Assembly (NCBI RefSeq): GCF_003533305.1
Contig: NZ_DOEH01000021.1
Location: 196,555-229,839, forward strand
Length of the DNA: 33,285 nucleotides
Origin: Providencia sp.
GTDB taxonomy: Bacteria; Pseudomonadota; Gammaproteobacteria; Enterobacterales; Enterobacteriaceae
Reading direction: 5' to 3'
Shown in pieces: positions 1 through 7,711 of this stretch. The notes beneath the pieces were generated by a model. The model was not told where the DNA came from and ran no database searches. It worked only from the letters and a program-made list of their open reading frames with translations. Position 1 is the first letter of the stretch; the number at the start of each line of letters is the position of its first letter. A program made the position numbers and the translations under genes.

Positions 1-20
1 CACAGCTTGAAATAGAATAA
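1..20 (+). repeat. 3' end of an ERIC repeat cut by the window edge
   Basis: The first 14 bases (CACAGCTTGAAATA) are identical to the right end of the complete ERIC at 128-141. This looks like the tail of another copy in the same orientation. The offset between the two tails is 127 bp, the usual ERIC length, so the copies are probably in tandem. Only the tail is visible. Confidence 0.6.
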
Positions 21-34
21 GTAACCTACTCAAA

Positions 35-146
35 ATAGTTCGAGTTGTGGCGAGGCGGCAAGTGACGCTAATTCCTAGGAGCATACATAAGTATGTGACT
101 AGGGTTAGCAAGCGCAGCCAACAACGCCACAGCTTGAAATATGAAG
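35..146 (+). repeat. ERIC (enterobacterial repetitive intergenic consensus) element
   Basis: The core CCTAGGAGCATACATAAG / TATGTGACTAGGG at 74-104 matches the ERIC1R/ERIC2 primer region. The outer arms CGAGTTGTGGCG (41-52) and CGCCACAGCTTG form the expected imperfect terminal inverted repeat. The element ends about 15 bases before the best start codon of the next gene. If the promoter lies upstream, the element is transcribed into that gene's leader and would fold as a long hairpin just before the ribosome binding site. Confidence 0.9.
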
Positions 147-161
147 AGTAATAAGGACACT

Positions 162-1220
162 ATGAAAAAAATTCCTTGCACCTTAATGCGCGGCGGCACC
201 TCAAAAGGCGTCTTCCTACTCGCTGACTCTTTACCTAATAATATTACAGAACGTGATGAGCTTATTTTAGCCATTATGGGTTCTGGCCATCCGTTACAAA
301 TTGACGGTATTGGCGGTGGTAGCCCGCAAACAAGTAAAGTGGCGATTATTAGTCAGTCAACTCATCCTGATGCTGATGTTGATTATCTATTTGCACAGGT
401 GGCGGTTACTGAGCGTATTGTCGATACAGCGCCTAATTGCGGTAATATGCTGTGTGCTGTTGGGCCTTTCGCTATTGAACAAGGCTTAGTTTCTACTTCA
501 GGTGATTTAACAACGGTTCGAATTCGCAATATAAATACTGATACTTTTGTTCATTCCACTGTTCAAACCCCTGATGGTAAAGTTCGATATGATGGTGAGA
601 CTGAGATTGCCGGTGTACCTGGTCGCTCTGCGCCAATAGCGCTAACATTTCTAAATGCTTGTGGCTCAAAAACAGGTAAATTATTACCCACTGGTAACGT
701 CATTGATTCTATTGATGGTATCGATGTGAGTTGTATTGATATGGCCGTTCCTGTCGTTTTAATTGATGCCCCTCAGTTAAATAAAACCGGATATGAAACT
801 GCCGCTGAGCTTGAAGCAGACAAAGCATTTATGCAGCAAGTTGAAAGTATTCGATTGCAAGCTGGCATTGCGATGGGTCTCGGTGATGTCAGTAAAAAAG
901 TGATCCCAAAACCGATTTTAGTTTCTCCCGCCATCAATGGTGGCACCATTAATGTGCGTTATTTCATGCCTCATAAATGCCATGGCGCATTGGCGGTTAC
1001 AGGCGCGATTGCCATTGCTATGGGAGTACTATTACCGGACAGCATTATTCAGCAATATATTGATATCAAGGCTGTTGATACAAAAAATATATCAATAGAA
1101 CATTTAAGCGGTAAATTTGAGGTATCTCTGACTCAAAAAGGACATTTCCCTGAAGGGGTACAAGCTTCTATTATCAGAACAGCTCGAAAATTGCTTGTTG
1201 GTGATGTGTTTGTGCCTTAA
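162..1220 (+). CDS. PrpF / 4-oxalomesaconate tautomerase family isomerase
   Basis: 352 aa. It belongs to the PrpF family, which has the diaminopimelate epimerase fold. Members isomerise unsaturated tricarboxylates: PrpF acts on aconitate in the 2-methylcitrate route, and GalD tautomerises 4-oxalomesaconate in gallate breakdown. The N-terminal RGGTSKG (residues 10-16), the GIGGGSPQTSKVA stretch (about 49-61, with the conserved Lys) and NCGNMLCAVG (92-101) are the family landmarks. I chose ATG 162 over the upstream in-frame ATG at 141 because AAGGA sits 5-6 bases before it and ATG 141 lies inside the ERIC end. No prpBCD or gallate genes are visible, so the substrate cannot be set. The nearby CitMHS carrier at 4616-5932 could supply a tricarboxylate, which is inference. 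The gene ends at a shared terminator facing the RNA repair pair. Confidence 0.85.
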   Translation: MKKIPCTLMRGGTSKGVFLLADSLPNNITERDELILAIMGSGHPLQIDGIGGGSPQTSKVAIISQSTHPDADVDYLFAQVAVTERIVDTAPNCGNMLCAVGPFAIEQGLVSTSGDLTTVRIRNINTDTFVHSTVQTPDGKVRYDGETEIAGVPGRSAPIALTFLNACGSKTGKLLPTGNVIDSIDGIDVSCIDMAVPVVLIDAPQLNKTGYETAAELEADKAFMQQVESIRLQAGIAMGLGDVSKKVIPKPILVSPAINGGTINVRYFMPHKCHGALAVTGAIAIAMGVLLPDSIIQQYIDIKAVDTKNISIEHLSGKFEVSLTQKGHFPEGVQASIIRTARKLLVGDVFVP

Positions 1221-1233
1221 ATTATTACCAATA

Positions 1234-1281
1234 AATAGCCTGTCTATTTTCTCTTATTCAATAGATTCAAGACAGGCTATT
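1234..1281. terminator. Bidirectional hairpin terminator between convergent genes
   Basis: AATAGCCTGTCT (1234-1245) and AGACAGGCTATT (1270-1281) form a perfect 12-bp stem around a 24-nt loop. It sits between the prpF-like stop at 1220 and the leftward kinase stop at 1340. The loop is long for an intrinsic terminator, but the position fits. Confidence 0.7.
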
Positions 1282-1339
1282 CTCACTTTTCTATACTCGA
1301 TTCACTCTACTCGCCAAATAATTCAGCAATTCATTATTG

Positions 1340-2473
1340 TTATTCAAATAAAGTAACGAATTTTCCATTAATATAATACGAAACCTGATGAGCTTCATCT
1401 GGCGTTGGTACTTCGAGCTTACCCGCCATTCGTGCAATAGCATTATCAGGTACCGCATATTGTCGCTGACGATTTTGCTGCATCCACTGTTTGTAAGGTA
1501 CTTCAAGATACACCAAATGGATTTTTGCTTGATAACGAGCAAACAAACTCACCATTCGTTCTCTTAAAGAAGCGCTTAATGAGGTTGCATTCCAGATAAA
1601 ATCTTGTTTATCGCGCAACAATATTTTTGCCTGATCCTTCCCTTGCTGAGCTACCCATCCTTGCGCGTTTTTATCTGTAGGACTTATTTTGTGTGTCCGC
1701 CGAATATCATCAAGGCATACCATTGAAGTTTGCGGATAAAATTTCTGAATAAAATGATCTTTACCCATCCCTGGCAAGCCACATAACATAATCACTTCAC
1801 TGCCTTGCTCTTCAAAAGGTGCGTAATCCGTTGTGCCACGTTGATAATGAAAATAACTAAAACGTCCTGCTAACGAAGCAAATTGTTTTGGTTGATCCCA
1901 GCAGCCGTTTTCACGACAAAAAAGTTCAAATAGCTCAATACGGGAAAGTAACTCGCCCTGATCTTCACATATTCGACCAATCGCATCCGCTTTCGCTAAC
2001 AGACATAAAAGTGACATTTCAACGCGTAACGAGGCGGCAAATAATGTCCGCTCTGGATCCGGTTTTTCCATTAACCATAATGGTAAACCATGAAAACGTA
2101 CAAGTGCCGCAATTTTCTCACGAATAGCAAATGGTGTTTCTGCTTGTCGAAAAAGAATGTTTCTCGCGGATAACTCCCCTTTTTTAGCGTGTCCAGGAGA
2201 GATAATGCGCCCATTTTCATCTTCTCGTGTTGTACTGCGTTTTTCTACATCGTGTAATAATGCCGCTGCCCAAACAATATTTTGCTGTAATAATGGAAGC
2301 TGTTGATATTCAGGTAAATTCACTAAGGCCGCTAATACCATTTGGGTATGAATAGCCACATTACCTTCCGCATGATGTTGGCTATCTTGAGGTACAGCTT
2401 GCATATCACGAACAAAATCAAATTGTGCCTCAAGGTGTAACCAGCTAGGTTTATCCATTAATTGCCAAGTCAT
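1340..2473 (-). CDS. HD-Pnk-like RNA end-healing enzyme (HD phosphoesterase + polynucleotide 5'-kinase)
   Basis: 377 aa with two modules. Residues about 1-190 are an HD phosphohydrolase: His33/34, H42, the HD pair at 74-75 in ALLHDVEK, H95 in PGHAKKG and RFHG at 126-129. Residues about 225-377 are a P-loop kinase with Walker A GLPGMGKD (232-239) and a downstream CLDDIRR that resembles the kinase acceptor-site Asp/Arg. This order matches HD-Pnk, whose Runella slithyformis prototype removes 2',3'-cyclic or 3' phosphates with the HD module and phosphorylates 5'-OH ends with the kinase. Its ATG overlaps the TAA of the upstream RNA ligase by one base (TAATG at 2475-2471), so translation is probably coupled. 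Together they could heal and seal a broken RNA. The assignment to HD-Pnk is by domain order and motifs. RNA rather than DNA as substrate is inferred from the ligase partner. Confidence 0.82.
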   Translation of the reverse strand: MTWQLMDKPSWLHLEAQFDFVRDMQAVPQDSQHHAEGNVAIHTQMVLAALVNLPEYQQLPLLQQNIVWAAALLHDVEKRSTTREDENGRIISPGHAKKGELSARNILFRQAETPFAIREKIAALVRFHGLPLWLMEKPDPERTLFAASLRVEMSLLCLLAKADAIGRICEDQGELLSRIELFELFCRENGCWDQPKQFASLAGRFSYFHYQRGTTDYAPFEEQGSEVIMLCGLPGMGKDHFIQKFYPQTSMVCLDDIRRTHKISPTDKNAQGWVAQQGKDQAKILLRDKQDFIWNATSLSASLRERMVSLFARYQAKIHLVYLEVPYKQWMQQNRQRQYAVPDNAIARMAGKLEVPTPDEAHQVSYYINGKFVTLFE

Positions 2474-3180
2474 TAGTGACCTCCTTGGCGTTCAAACGCA
2501 AGTGGCGCACGCTGCCAATTGCGTTTCCAGTGAATATCTGTTTTCACATGGTTTTTGCGTACATATTTAAAGATATGTTGTATAAAATTATCCACGTGAA
2601 AGCCTTGGCTATCACGAGTAACGATACCTTCCATGCTACAAGCTTTCCCTGTATGAGTATCTTTAGCAATGAATTGGCTATCTAATGATGCCGCATCCAT
2701 TAATAAGCCTGTGTATTCTTGCTTGCCTAACTGTTTATCAATTGAAAGCGTAAGCTGTGGTACCGTAGGAAAATCAAATAATGCTGCGTAAAATTTCACT
2801 TCTTCCCAGCTTAACCAATAGTTACCCTGCCTAACGGCAAACACATAGAAATAATCTTCAATATGTTGATATTCAATGGAATGTATCGCATACAGGTTTT
2901 CGCCAAATAGCTCAATATCCGCTAAATCGTTTTTAATTAATTGCCACCGTTGGCGAATTTGTTGACTCCACGCTGATTGCGTAGGTGCTCCATGAGAGCG
3001 TGCAAAAACGCCATGACGATTCAGACAATTATTTTCACCATCAAGTTTTTCAGTATGAACAAGTTGTTCAATATTTTGGATGTGTGACCACCAATCGTGA
3101 TTAATACGATCGTCACTAGTGGTACCGGGTGAGAACGGATAGTGATACGTTCTACCATACTTTCTTGATTGCATATTCAT
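2473..3180 (-). CDS. ATP-dependent RNA ligase family protein
   Basis: 235 aa. Nucleotidyltransferase motifs of the ATP-dependent RNA ligase superfamily occur in order: motif I KLDG (45-48, Lys45 being the predicted AMP-lysine), RSHG (61-64), motif III around ELFGENLYAIHSIEY (90-104), motif IV EGIV (184-187) and motif V FKYVRKNHVK (204-213). It is short, about the size of the ligase catalytic core, without a large extra C-terminal domain. I chose ATG 3180 (another ATG follows at 3174) rather than a TTG at 3225 because AGAGAAAG lies just upstream. It would join the 3'-OH and 5'-phosphate ends made by the HD-Pnk-like protein encoded immediately downstream. A 224-bp gap separates it from vanW in the same orientation, so it may have its own promoter. 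Which Rnl subfamily it belongs to cannot be settled by eye. Confidence 0.82.
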   Translation of the reverse strand: MNMQSRKYGRTYHYPFSPGTTSDDRINHDWWSHIQNIEQLVHTEKLDGENNCLNRHGVFARSHGAPTQSAWSQQIRQRWQLIKNDLADIELFGENLYAIHSIEYQHIEDYFYVFAVRQGNYWLSWEEVKFYAALFDFPTVPQLTLSIDKQLGKQEYTGLLMDAASLDSQFIAKDTHTGKACSMEGIVTRDSQGFHVDNFIQHIFKYVRKNHVKTDIHWKRNWQRAPLAFERQGGH

Positions 3181-3404
3181 TATGCTTTCTCTACATAAAT
3201 AGGAATAACAACAAACCTTATGCAAGATTTGCTTGTTGAATTATTGAGAAATCAAGTGTTGGTATTACATATTGGTTCCGAGCTACGGCCTCTTTAAGCT
3301 TGTTTTTTAATAAAAACAGTAAGAAATAATAAATCGAGAAGATTTTAGACCAATAGTCAAGAGAAAGGCTATCAATTTATTCCTAATTTGACATTCGTTT
3401 CAAT

Positions 3405-4223
3405 CTATTCAGTACTAATTTGACTGTCATCAAGAGGATATTTTACAACTACCTTATTGCGATATAAGCACTTATCTTGCAACGTAGTGGGTTCCTGCCC
3501 TTTTGTCGTCACTTTTTGCCAAATTTCATTATGACGATAAACCACACCATTTTTTCGTGTGAATTTATGATTTTGCTGATGAATATGATATTTAACACCG
3601 CGAGGTGCTGAGCACAATAATTCACCTTCAAGTTGATGCTCTGCTATATTAAAAATCAGTTGAAATGTCGTTTCAGTTGGATTGTAAAAAACCAAATCAA
3701 TATAGTTATAGAAGATAGCGGCTCCTGAGCCAAATGGCAGTACCCGCCCTTCATCGGGGAAAGGATCAAAACTATGATTTGCCCGCTCAACCACTTGTAA
3801 TGGTGAATGTAATATCATCCAGTGAATTAAATTACTAAGCTGACAAATTCCGCCGCCAATACCTGATCGCGCTTCACCAAATGACAATTCCATTCCTTCA
3901 ACAAAACCTCGTTTTGCACTTGGCTTACCCACTAAGCGGCAAAAAGAGAAATATTCCTTCGGCCTAATAACAATGCCATTCATTGCATCAGAAGCAATCC
4001 GTAGGTTAATCACTTTATTATGTTGAAGTTTTAAATCTGAGTTACCCAATTTACGAATAAGTTTAGACGTGTGCTTGTTATAGCGATATTCCAAGCGCTG
4101 TGCATCTCGTTTTCGGGCATATTGCCTAGTTGAAAATGTCCAATGTAACCTGCGAACAAATCGTTTTTGCCGAACCCGTAGCCAATAAAGTATTGGGTGA
4201 TATGTCGATAACGGCCGGCGCAT
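3405..4223 (-). CDS. VanW family protein
   Basis: 272 aa. The GGGICQLSNLIHWM stretch (about residues 123-136), with NGIVIRPKEYFSF before it and NHSFDPFPDEGRVLPFGSGAAIFYN after it, is the VanW domain core. VanW accompanies vanB-type glycopeptide resistance clusters but has no established biochemical role, and most homologues, like this one, are far from any van genes. There is no signal peptide. The N-terminus is very basic and aromatic (residues 1-60), so it may be cytoplasmic or loosely membrane- or nucleic acid-bound. The ATG has a good AAGGATG Shine-Dalgarno sequence. It reads in the same direction as the RNA repair pair 224 bp downstream. No terminator is obvious between them, so co-transcription is possible but unproven. 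This is not evidence of vancomycin resistance. Confidence 0.85.
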   Translation of the reverse strand: MRRPLSTYHPILYWLRVRQKRFVRRLHWTFSTRQYARKRDAQRLEYRYNKHTSKLIRKLGNSDLKLQHNKVINLRIASDAMNGIVIRPKEYFSFCRLVGKPSAKRGFVEGMELSFGEARSGIGGGICQLSNLIHWMILHSPLQVVERANHSFDPFPDEGRVLPFGSGAAIFYNYIDLVFYNPTETTFQLIFNIAEHQLEGELLCSAPRGVKYHIHQQNHKFTRKNGVVYRHNEIWQKVTTKGQEPTTLQDKCLYRNKVVVKYPLDDSQISTE

Positions 4224-4379
4224 GAAACATCCTTATCAGTGATGGTAAGTTACAGATTATCTGCATCTCTCTAATCCCTGAATAATCCCACACTTAACCA
4301 ACAATCAAAATATCAATTATCCGATAAACATTATTCATCTTAGCAATTAGCCGATTACGTTTGTCCTACTATCCTCCTA

Positions 4380-4411
4380 TTTTGAATTTTGAATTTTGAA
4401 TTTTGAATTTT
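4380..4411. repeat. Heptanucleotide tandem repeat (TTTTGAA, 4 units plus a partial)
   Basis: Four perfect head-to-tail copies of the 7-mer TTTTGAA plus a trailing TTTT lie about 160 bp upstream of the vanW start. A 7-bp unit is not a multiple of three or of the helical turn, and short repeats like this can change length by slippage. Here it is intergenic, so any effect would be on transcription. Confidence 0.85.
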
Positions 4412-4427
4412 CCCATCTTTGCTCTAA

Positions 4428-4618
4428 GAATTTCAAATTGCAGCTAGGCGGCAAGTGATTTCATCCCTGGGAGCATAGGTAACTATGTGACTAGGGTGAA
4501 AGACCGCAGCCAACAACGCTGCGGTTTGAAAGACAACGAGCAAAAACGAGTAACTATGTGACTAGGGTGAAAAACCGCAGCCAACAACGCTGCGGTTTGA
4601 AAGACAACGAGCAAATTA
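4428..4618 (+). repeat. ERIC element with internal 71-bp tandem duplication of its right half
   Basis: The left arm and core (TAGGCGGCAAG, then CCCTGGGAGCATAGGTAACT) are followed by two nearly identical 71-bp units, 4479-4549 and 4550-4620. Each contains ACTATGTGACTAGGGTGAA, CCGCAGCCAACAACGCTGCGG and TTTGAAAGACAACGAGCAAA. The units differ near AGACCG / AAACCG. The right end reaches the stop codon of the leftward CitMHS gene (TAA at 4618-4616). CCGCAG / CTGCGG pairs form two short hairpins that may end citM transcription. Confidence 0.88.
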
Positions 4619-5932
4619 GTAGAGGCCGAGGAAAGCACCAACAGCCAGTGTAAAAAAGCTGAACACCCAAATCCATCCAAACGAATAACGCAAATGCCTT
4701 CCCATATCAATTCCTGCTAGTCCCATTGCTAACCACGCTGCAGGAGAAAATGGGCTTACAAATGTCCCTGCGTTATTGCCTATTGCCATGGCATATACGA
4801 CCGCTGATGGGTCCACCCCTGCTGTTGCCGCGATTTGCTGAATAATCGGTAGCAGTGCGAAATAATAGGCATCTGTACTGGTGAAAATATCCATCGGGAC
4901 GCCGAGTATACCGACGAAAATATGAATTTTTGAAATCCATTCAGTAGGTAAGATTGCCGTTAAATCCGTTGCGATAGATTTAAGCATTCCACCGTCAGAT
5001 AGAATACCTAAAAATGCCCCTGCGGCTAAAATGATTGCCACCATTCCTAGGGCTTGCGGAGCATGTTGCGATAGCACTTTCATTTGGTCTTTAGGATTAG
5101 GGTAGTTAACTAACAGCGCGATCGATAACGCTATCATAAATACATAAGGCGCTGATAATAATCCAAATGCTAAACAGATAACTGAAGCAATGATCAGACC
5201 ACCATTAATCAGTGGTTTTTTAGGTTTGTGAATAACATCGGTCAAATCAGCTGTTTCATCACTGAGCGGTAATAATGAATCCATTTGATACGGTGTTGTT
5301 CCTTTTTGCGCCGCGGCAGCAATCCGCCTTTTCTCTCGTATTCCCATTATCGCAGCAAACCCCACTGCGCCAGCCATTCCAATAATTTGAACCGGAATTA
5401 ATCCCTGCCACAGCACGGATGCGTCAATCCCTGTTACCGCAGAAGCTCGACCTAGCGGGCCTCCCCACGGCACCATATTCATGATCCCCATACTGGCGCA
5501 CATCAATAACAGCATCAAATAAGGGCTCATACCCAACTGGCGATATAACGGAAGTAATGCTGGGATAATAATAAGAAAAGTTGCCGCACCCGAACCATCT
5601 AAATGTACAACCCCAGCAATCAAAGTTGTCATGATGCAAACAACAATGACATTTCCTCGAGTCATTTTAACCATGATACGGATCAGTGGATCAAAAATAT
5701 GAAGGTCTTTCATTAAACTGAAGAATAAAATGGCAAATAGAAACATGGCTGCCACTTTTGAAACTTTATTAATACCGCTCTCAAAGAAAACGGAAATTTC
5801 TGGAATTGAATAACCGGCGGCTAAGGCACCGATAAATGGAATACAAGACATTGCAATAATAGGGCTTGCTTTCCCCATCATTAATAAAGTCACAATCGAT
5901 ACAATGATTAAAATACCAATAATCGTCAACAC
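4616..5932 (-). CDS. CitMHS family citrate (metal-tricarboxylate):proton symporter
   Basis: 438 aa, almost wholly hydrophobic, with about 11-12 membrane segments. It begins LTIIGILIIVSIVTLLMMGK and contains VVHLDGSGAATFLIIIPALLPLYRQLG and NMVPWGGPLGRAS, which are typical of CitMHS carriers. These import citrate complexed to Mg2+ or other metals with protons. The exact substrate is unknown. It could feed the tautomerase-like enzyme at 162-1220, which handles related acids in other bacteria, but three unrelated genes lie between. The start is GTG 5932: AAGGAAG lies 6 bases upstream, and the nearby ATG at 5934 is out of frame and stops at once. The stop codon abuts the duplicated ERIC. Confidence 0.88.
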   Translation of the reverse strand: MLTIIGILIIVSIVTLLMMGKASPIIAMSCIPFIGALAAGYSIPEISVFFESGINKVSKVAAMFLFAILFFSLMKDLHIFDPLIRIMVKMTRGNVIVVCIMTTLIAGVVHLDGSGAATFLIIIPALLPLYRQLGMSPYLMLLLMCASMGIMNMVPWGGPLGRASAVTGIDASVLWQGLIPVQIIGMAGAVGFAAIMGIREKRRIAAAAQKGTTPYQMDSLLPLSDETADLTDVIHKPKKPLINGGLIIASVICLAFGLLSAPYVFMIALSIALLVNYPNPKDQMKVLSQHAPQALGMVAIILAAGAFLGILSDGGMLKSIATDLTAILPTEWISKIHIFVGILGVPMDIFTSTDAYYFALLPIIQQIAATAGVDPSAVVYAMAIGNNAGTFVSPFSPAAWLAMGLAGIDMGRHLRYSFGWIWVFSFFTLAVGAFLGLY

Positions 5933-6529
5933 ATTTATCTTCCTTATTAGAATTATATTTTTCAGGTGAATTGATTTTAAAAATAGTACTTACATCCAAC
6001 ATGTCTTACTTTTAGACATCAGGACACTAAAATCGTAAAACTCTATTTTCGTTAAATATCAATTTCTTCTTATATAAACCTATCAACAATCATGCAAGAT
6101 GAAATTTATTTTTTTGCGATGGCAACATGTCATTTACAATTACTTAAATCACCCTTTAAAATAAAAAATCAGTTTAAAATACTATTAGCGCCATTAAAAC
6201 CATTAGTGATTATTAGCACCATTTAGATTTGGTTATTATTATTTTAATTATTAATACTTGGATTATCAGTGCCTGTTTAATATTACTATCTACATTATTT
6301 TATTTTTTCTATTTTATTTTAGCTAAAATGCATGATATACGATAACAACACACAGAAAATTATACTTTTTGCTATTTTTCTCAAATTTAGACTTAACTAC
6401 TTGCATTTTTTATCTGCTACTCAGTGAAAAAAGACAATAACTATCAAATATCACACCTTCTCACAAAAAAAACTCATCAAAATTTGTATACTTAAGAGAT
6501 TATTAAAATCTACAGATAAGGAATACACA
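5933..6529. other. Divergent intergenic region (citM / OYE) with a spaced direct repeat
   Basis: This is 597 bp of very AT-rich sequence holding the promoters of both flanking genes. The one clear structure is a 13-bp direct repeat, TATTAGCGCCATT (6183-6195) and TATTAGCACCATT (6211-6223), with starts 28 bp apart and 12 of 13 bases identical. A related CCATTAGTG lies between them. It could be a regulator site. No ORF is supported and no regulator gene is adjacent. Confidence 0.4.
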
Positions 6530-7621
6530 ATGAGTCACCTTTTTTCCTCGGCGTCTGTTGGTCAGGTATTATTAAAAAATAGAATTATTATTCCCCCTAT
6601 GTGCCAATATTCTGCGGACGAGGGAATGCCAACTGCTTGGCATCATGCACACTACATGAACTTAGCGTTATCAGGAGCTGCGCTAGTCATCGTGGAAGCC
6701 AGTGCGATCACACCTGCTGGTCGTATTACCTATAAAGATTTAGGAATATGGAACGATCAACAAATGACTGAGATGCAAAAGATGCTAACGGGTATCAAAC
6801 AGTTTTCAGATACACGCCTTGGTATCCAAATTGCTCACGCAGGTAGAAAAGCATCGACCGACTTACCTTGGTTTGGCGGCAAAAGCTTAAGTGCTACAGA
6901 TAAAAATGGCTGGCAAACAGTTTCCCCTACAGCGCTTTCTTTCGCACAGAATCATCCTCCTCGTGAACTAAGTGTCGATGAAATCTTAGAAGTAAAACAA
7001 CAATTTGTGGACGCAGCTAAACGTGCAGAACAAGCAGGATTTGATGTAATCGAAATCCATGCAGCCCATGGATATTTATTGCATGAATTCTTATCACCAA
7101 TATCCAATAAGCGACAAGATGAATATGGCGGTAGCTTTGTAAACCGTAGCCGTTTATTACTTGATGTATATCAGGAAATAAGAGAAGCCATTGATCCTAA
7201 TATTGCCGTGGGTGTGCGTATTTCAGCAACAGACTGGATTGACGGTGGCTGGGATGTTCCTGAATCAATTGAGCTAAGTACATCACTTGAAGAATTAGGT
7301 TGTGATTATGTTCATGTATCCTCTGGTGGTCTTTGTGACAAACAAAAAATACCATTAAGCCCTAATTACCAAGTACCTCTAGCGCAAGCTATTCATGAGC
7401 AAACCATGATGCCCGTAATTGCGGTCGGTTTAATTACCGAACCTCTTCAAGCTGAAGCCATTATTGCCACACACCAAGCCGACTTTATCGCAATTGGTCG
7501 AGGAATATTATTTGAGCCTCGCTGGCCATGGCGTGCGGCAACCGTACTCAATCAACAAATTGAAGTCGCACCACAATATTTACGTAGCGCTCCTCATCAA
7601 TTTAAAAATTTATTTAAATAA
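6530..7621 (+). CDS. NADH:flavin oxidoreductase, Old Yellow Enzyme family (YqjM/XenA-like)
   Basis: 363 aa, full length for the 'thermophilic-like' OYE class. It is an FMN-containing TIM barrel that reduces activated C=C bonds and nitro compounds with NAD(P)H. PPMCQYS (22-28) carries Cys25, the flavin-tuning cysteine of YqjM/XenA. Gln100 and IAHAGRKAS (101-109) lie at the FMN site. HAAHGYLLHEFLSP (177-190) has the substrate-binding His177/His180 pair, and NKRQDEYGGSFVNRSR (193-208) is the family signature. The tail IAIGRGILFEPRWPWRAA binds the FMN phosphate and ends with the Arg/Trp finger. The start ATG has AAGGA 7 bases upstream. It is monocistronic, with a strong terminator following. The physiological substrate is unknown, and detoxification of electrophiles is usual for the class. 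Confidence 0.93.
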   Translation: MSHLFSSASVGQVLLKNRIIIPPMCQYSADEGMPTAWHHAHYMNLALSGAALVIVEASAITPAGRITYKDLGIWNDQQMTEMQKMLTGIKQFSDTRLGIQIAHAGRKASTDLPWFGGKSLSATDKNGWQTVSPTALSFAQNHPPRELSVDEILEVKQQFVDAAKRAEQAGFDVIEIHAAHGYLLHEFLSPISNKRQDEYGGSFVNRSRLLLDVYQEIREAIDPNIAVGVRISATDWIDGGWDVPESIELSTSLEELGCDYVHVSSGGLCDKQKIPLSPNYQVPLAQAIHEQTMMPVIAVGLITEPLQAEAIIATHQADFIAIGRGILFEPRWPWRAATVLNQQIEVAPQYLRSAPHQFKNLFK

Positions 7622-7631
7622 CTGCAAATAA

Positions 7632-7666
7632 AAACCGCAGCCTTTCAATAGTGCAAGCTGCGGTTT
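7632..7666. terminator. Bidirectional terminator
   Basis: AAACCGCAGC (7632-7641) pairs perfectly with GCTGCGGTTT (7657-7666) around a 15-nt loop, with A and T runs at the two sides. It separates the converging OYE gene and the lipoprotein gene. Confidence 0.85.
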
Positions 7667-7711
7667 AAATTGAACTAATTTAAGAATTAAATATTCAAGT
7701 ATTTAATTCTA

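Noticed and set aside
3405..4223. VanW as a sign of vancomycin resistance
   Set aside because: No vanB-type ligase, dipeptidase or sensor genes are present, and Gram-negative VanW homologues occur widely without them.
4380..4411. Short CRISPR-like repeat
   Set aside because: The units are 7 bp with no spacers; it is a simple tandem repeat.
4483..4710. 75-codon leftward frame overlapping the citM end
   Set aside because: It is built from the two 71-bp ERIC units and shows a duplicated peptide only because the DNA is duplicated.
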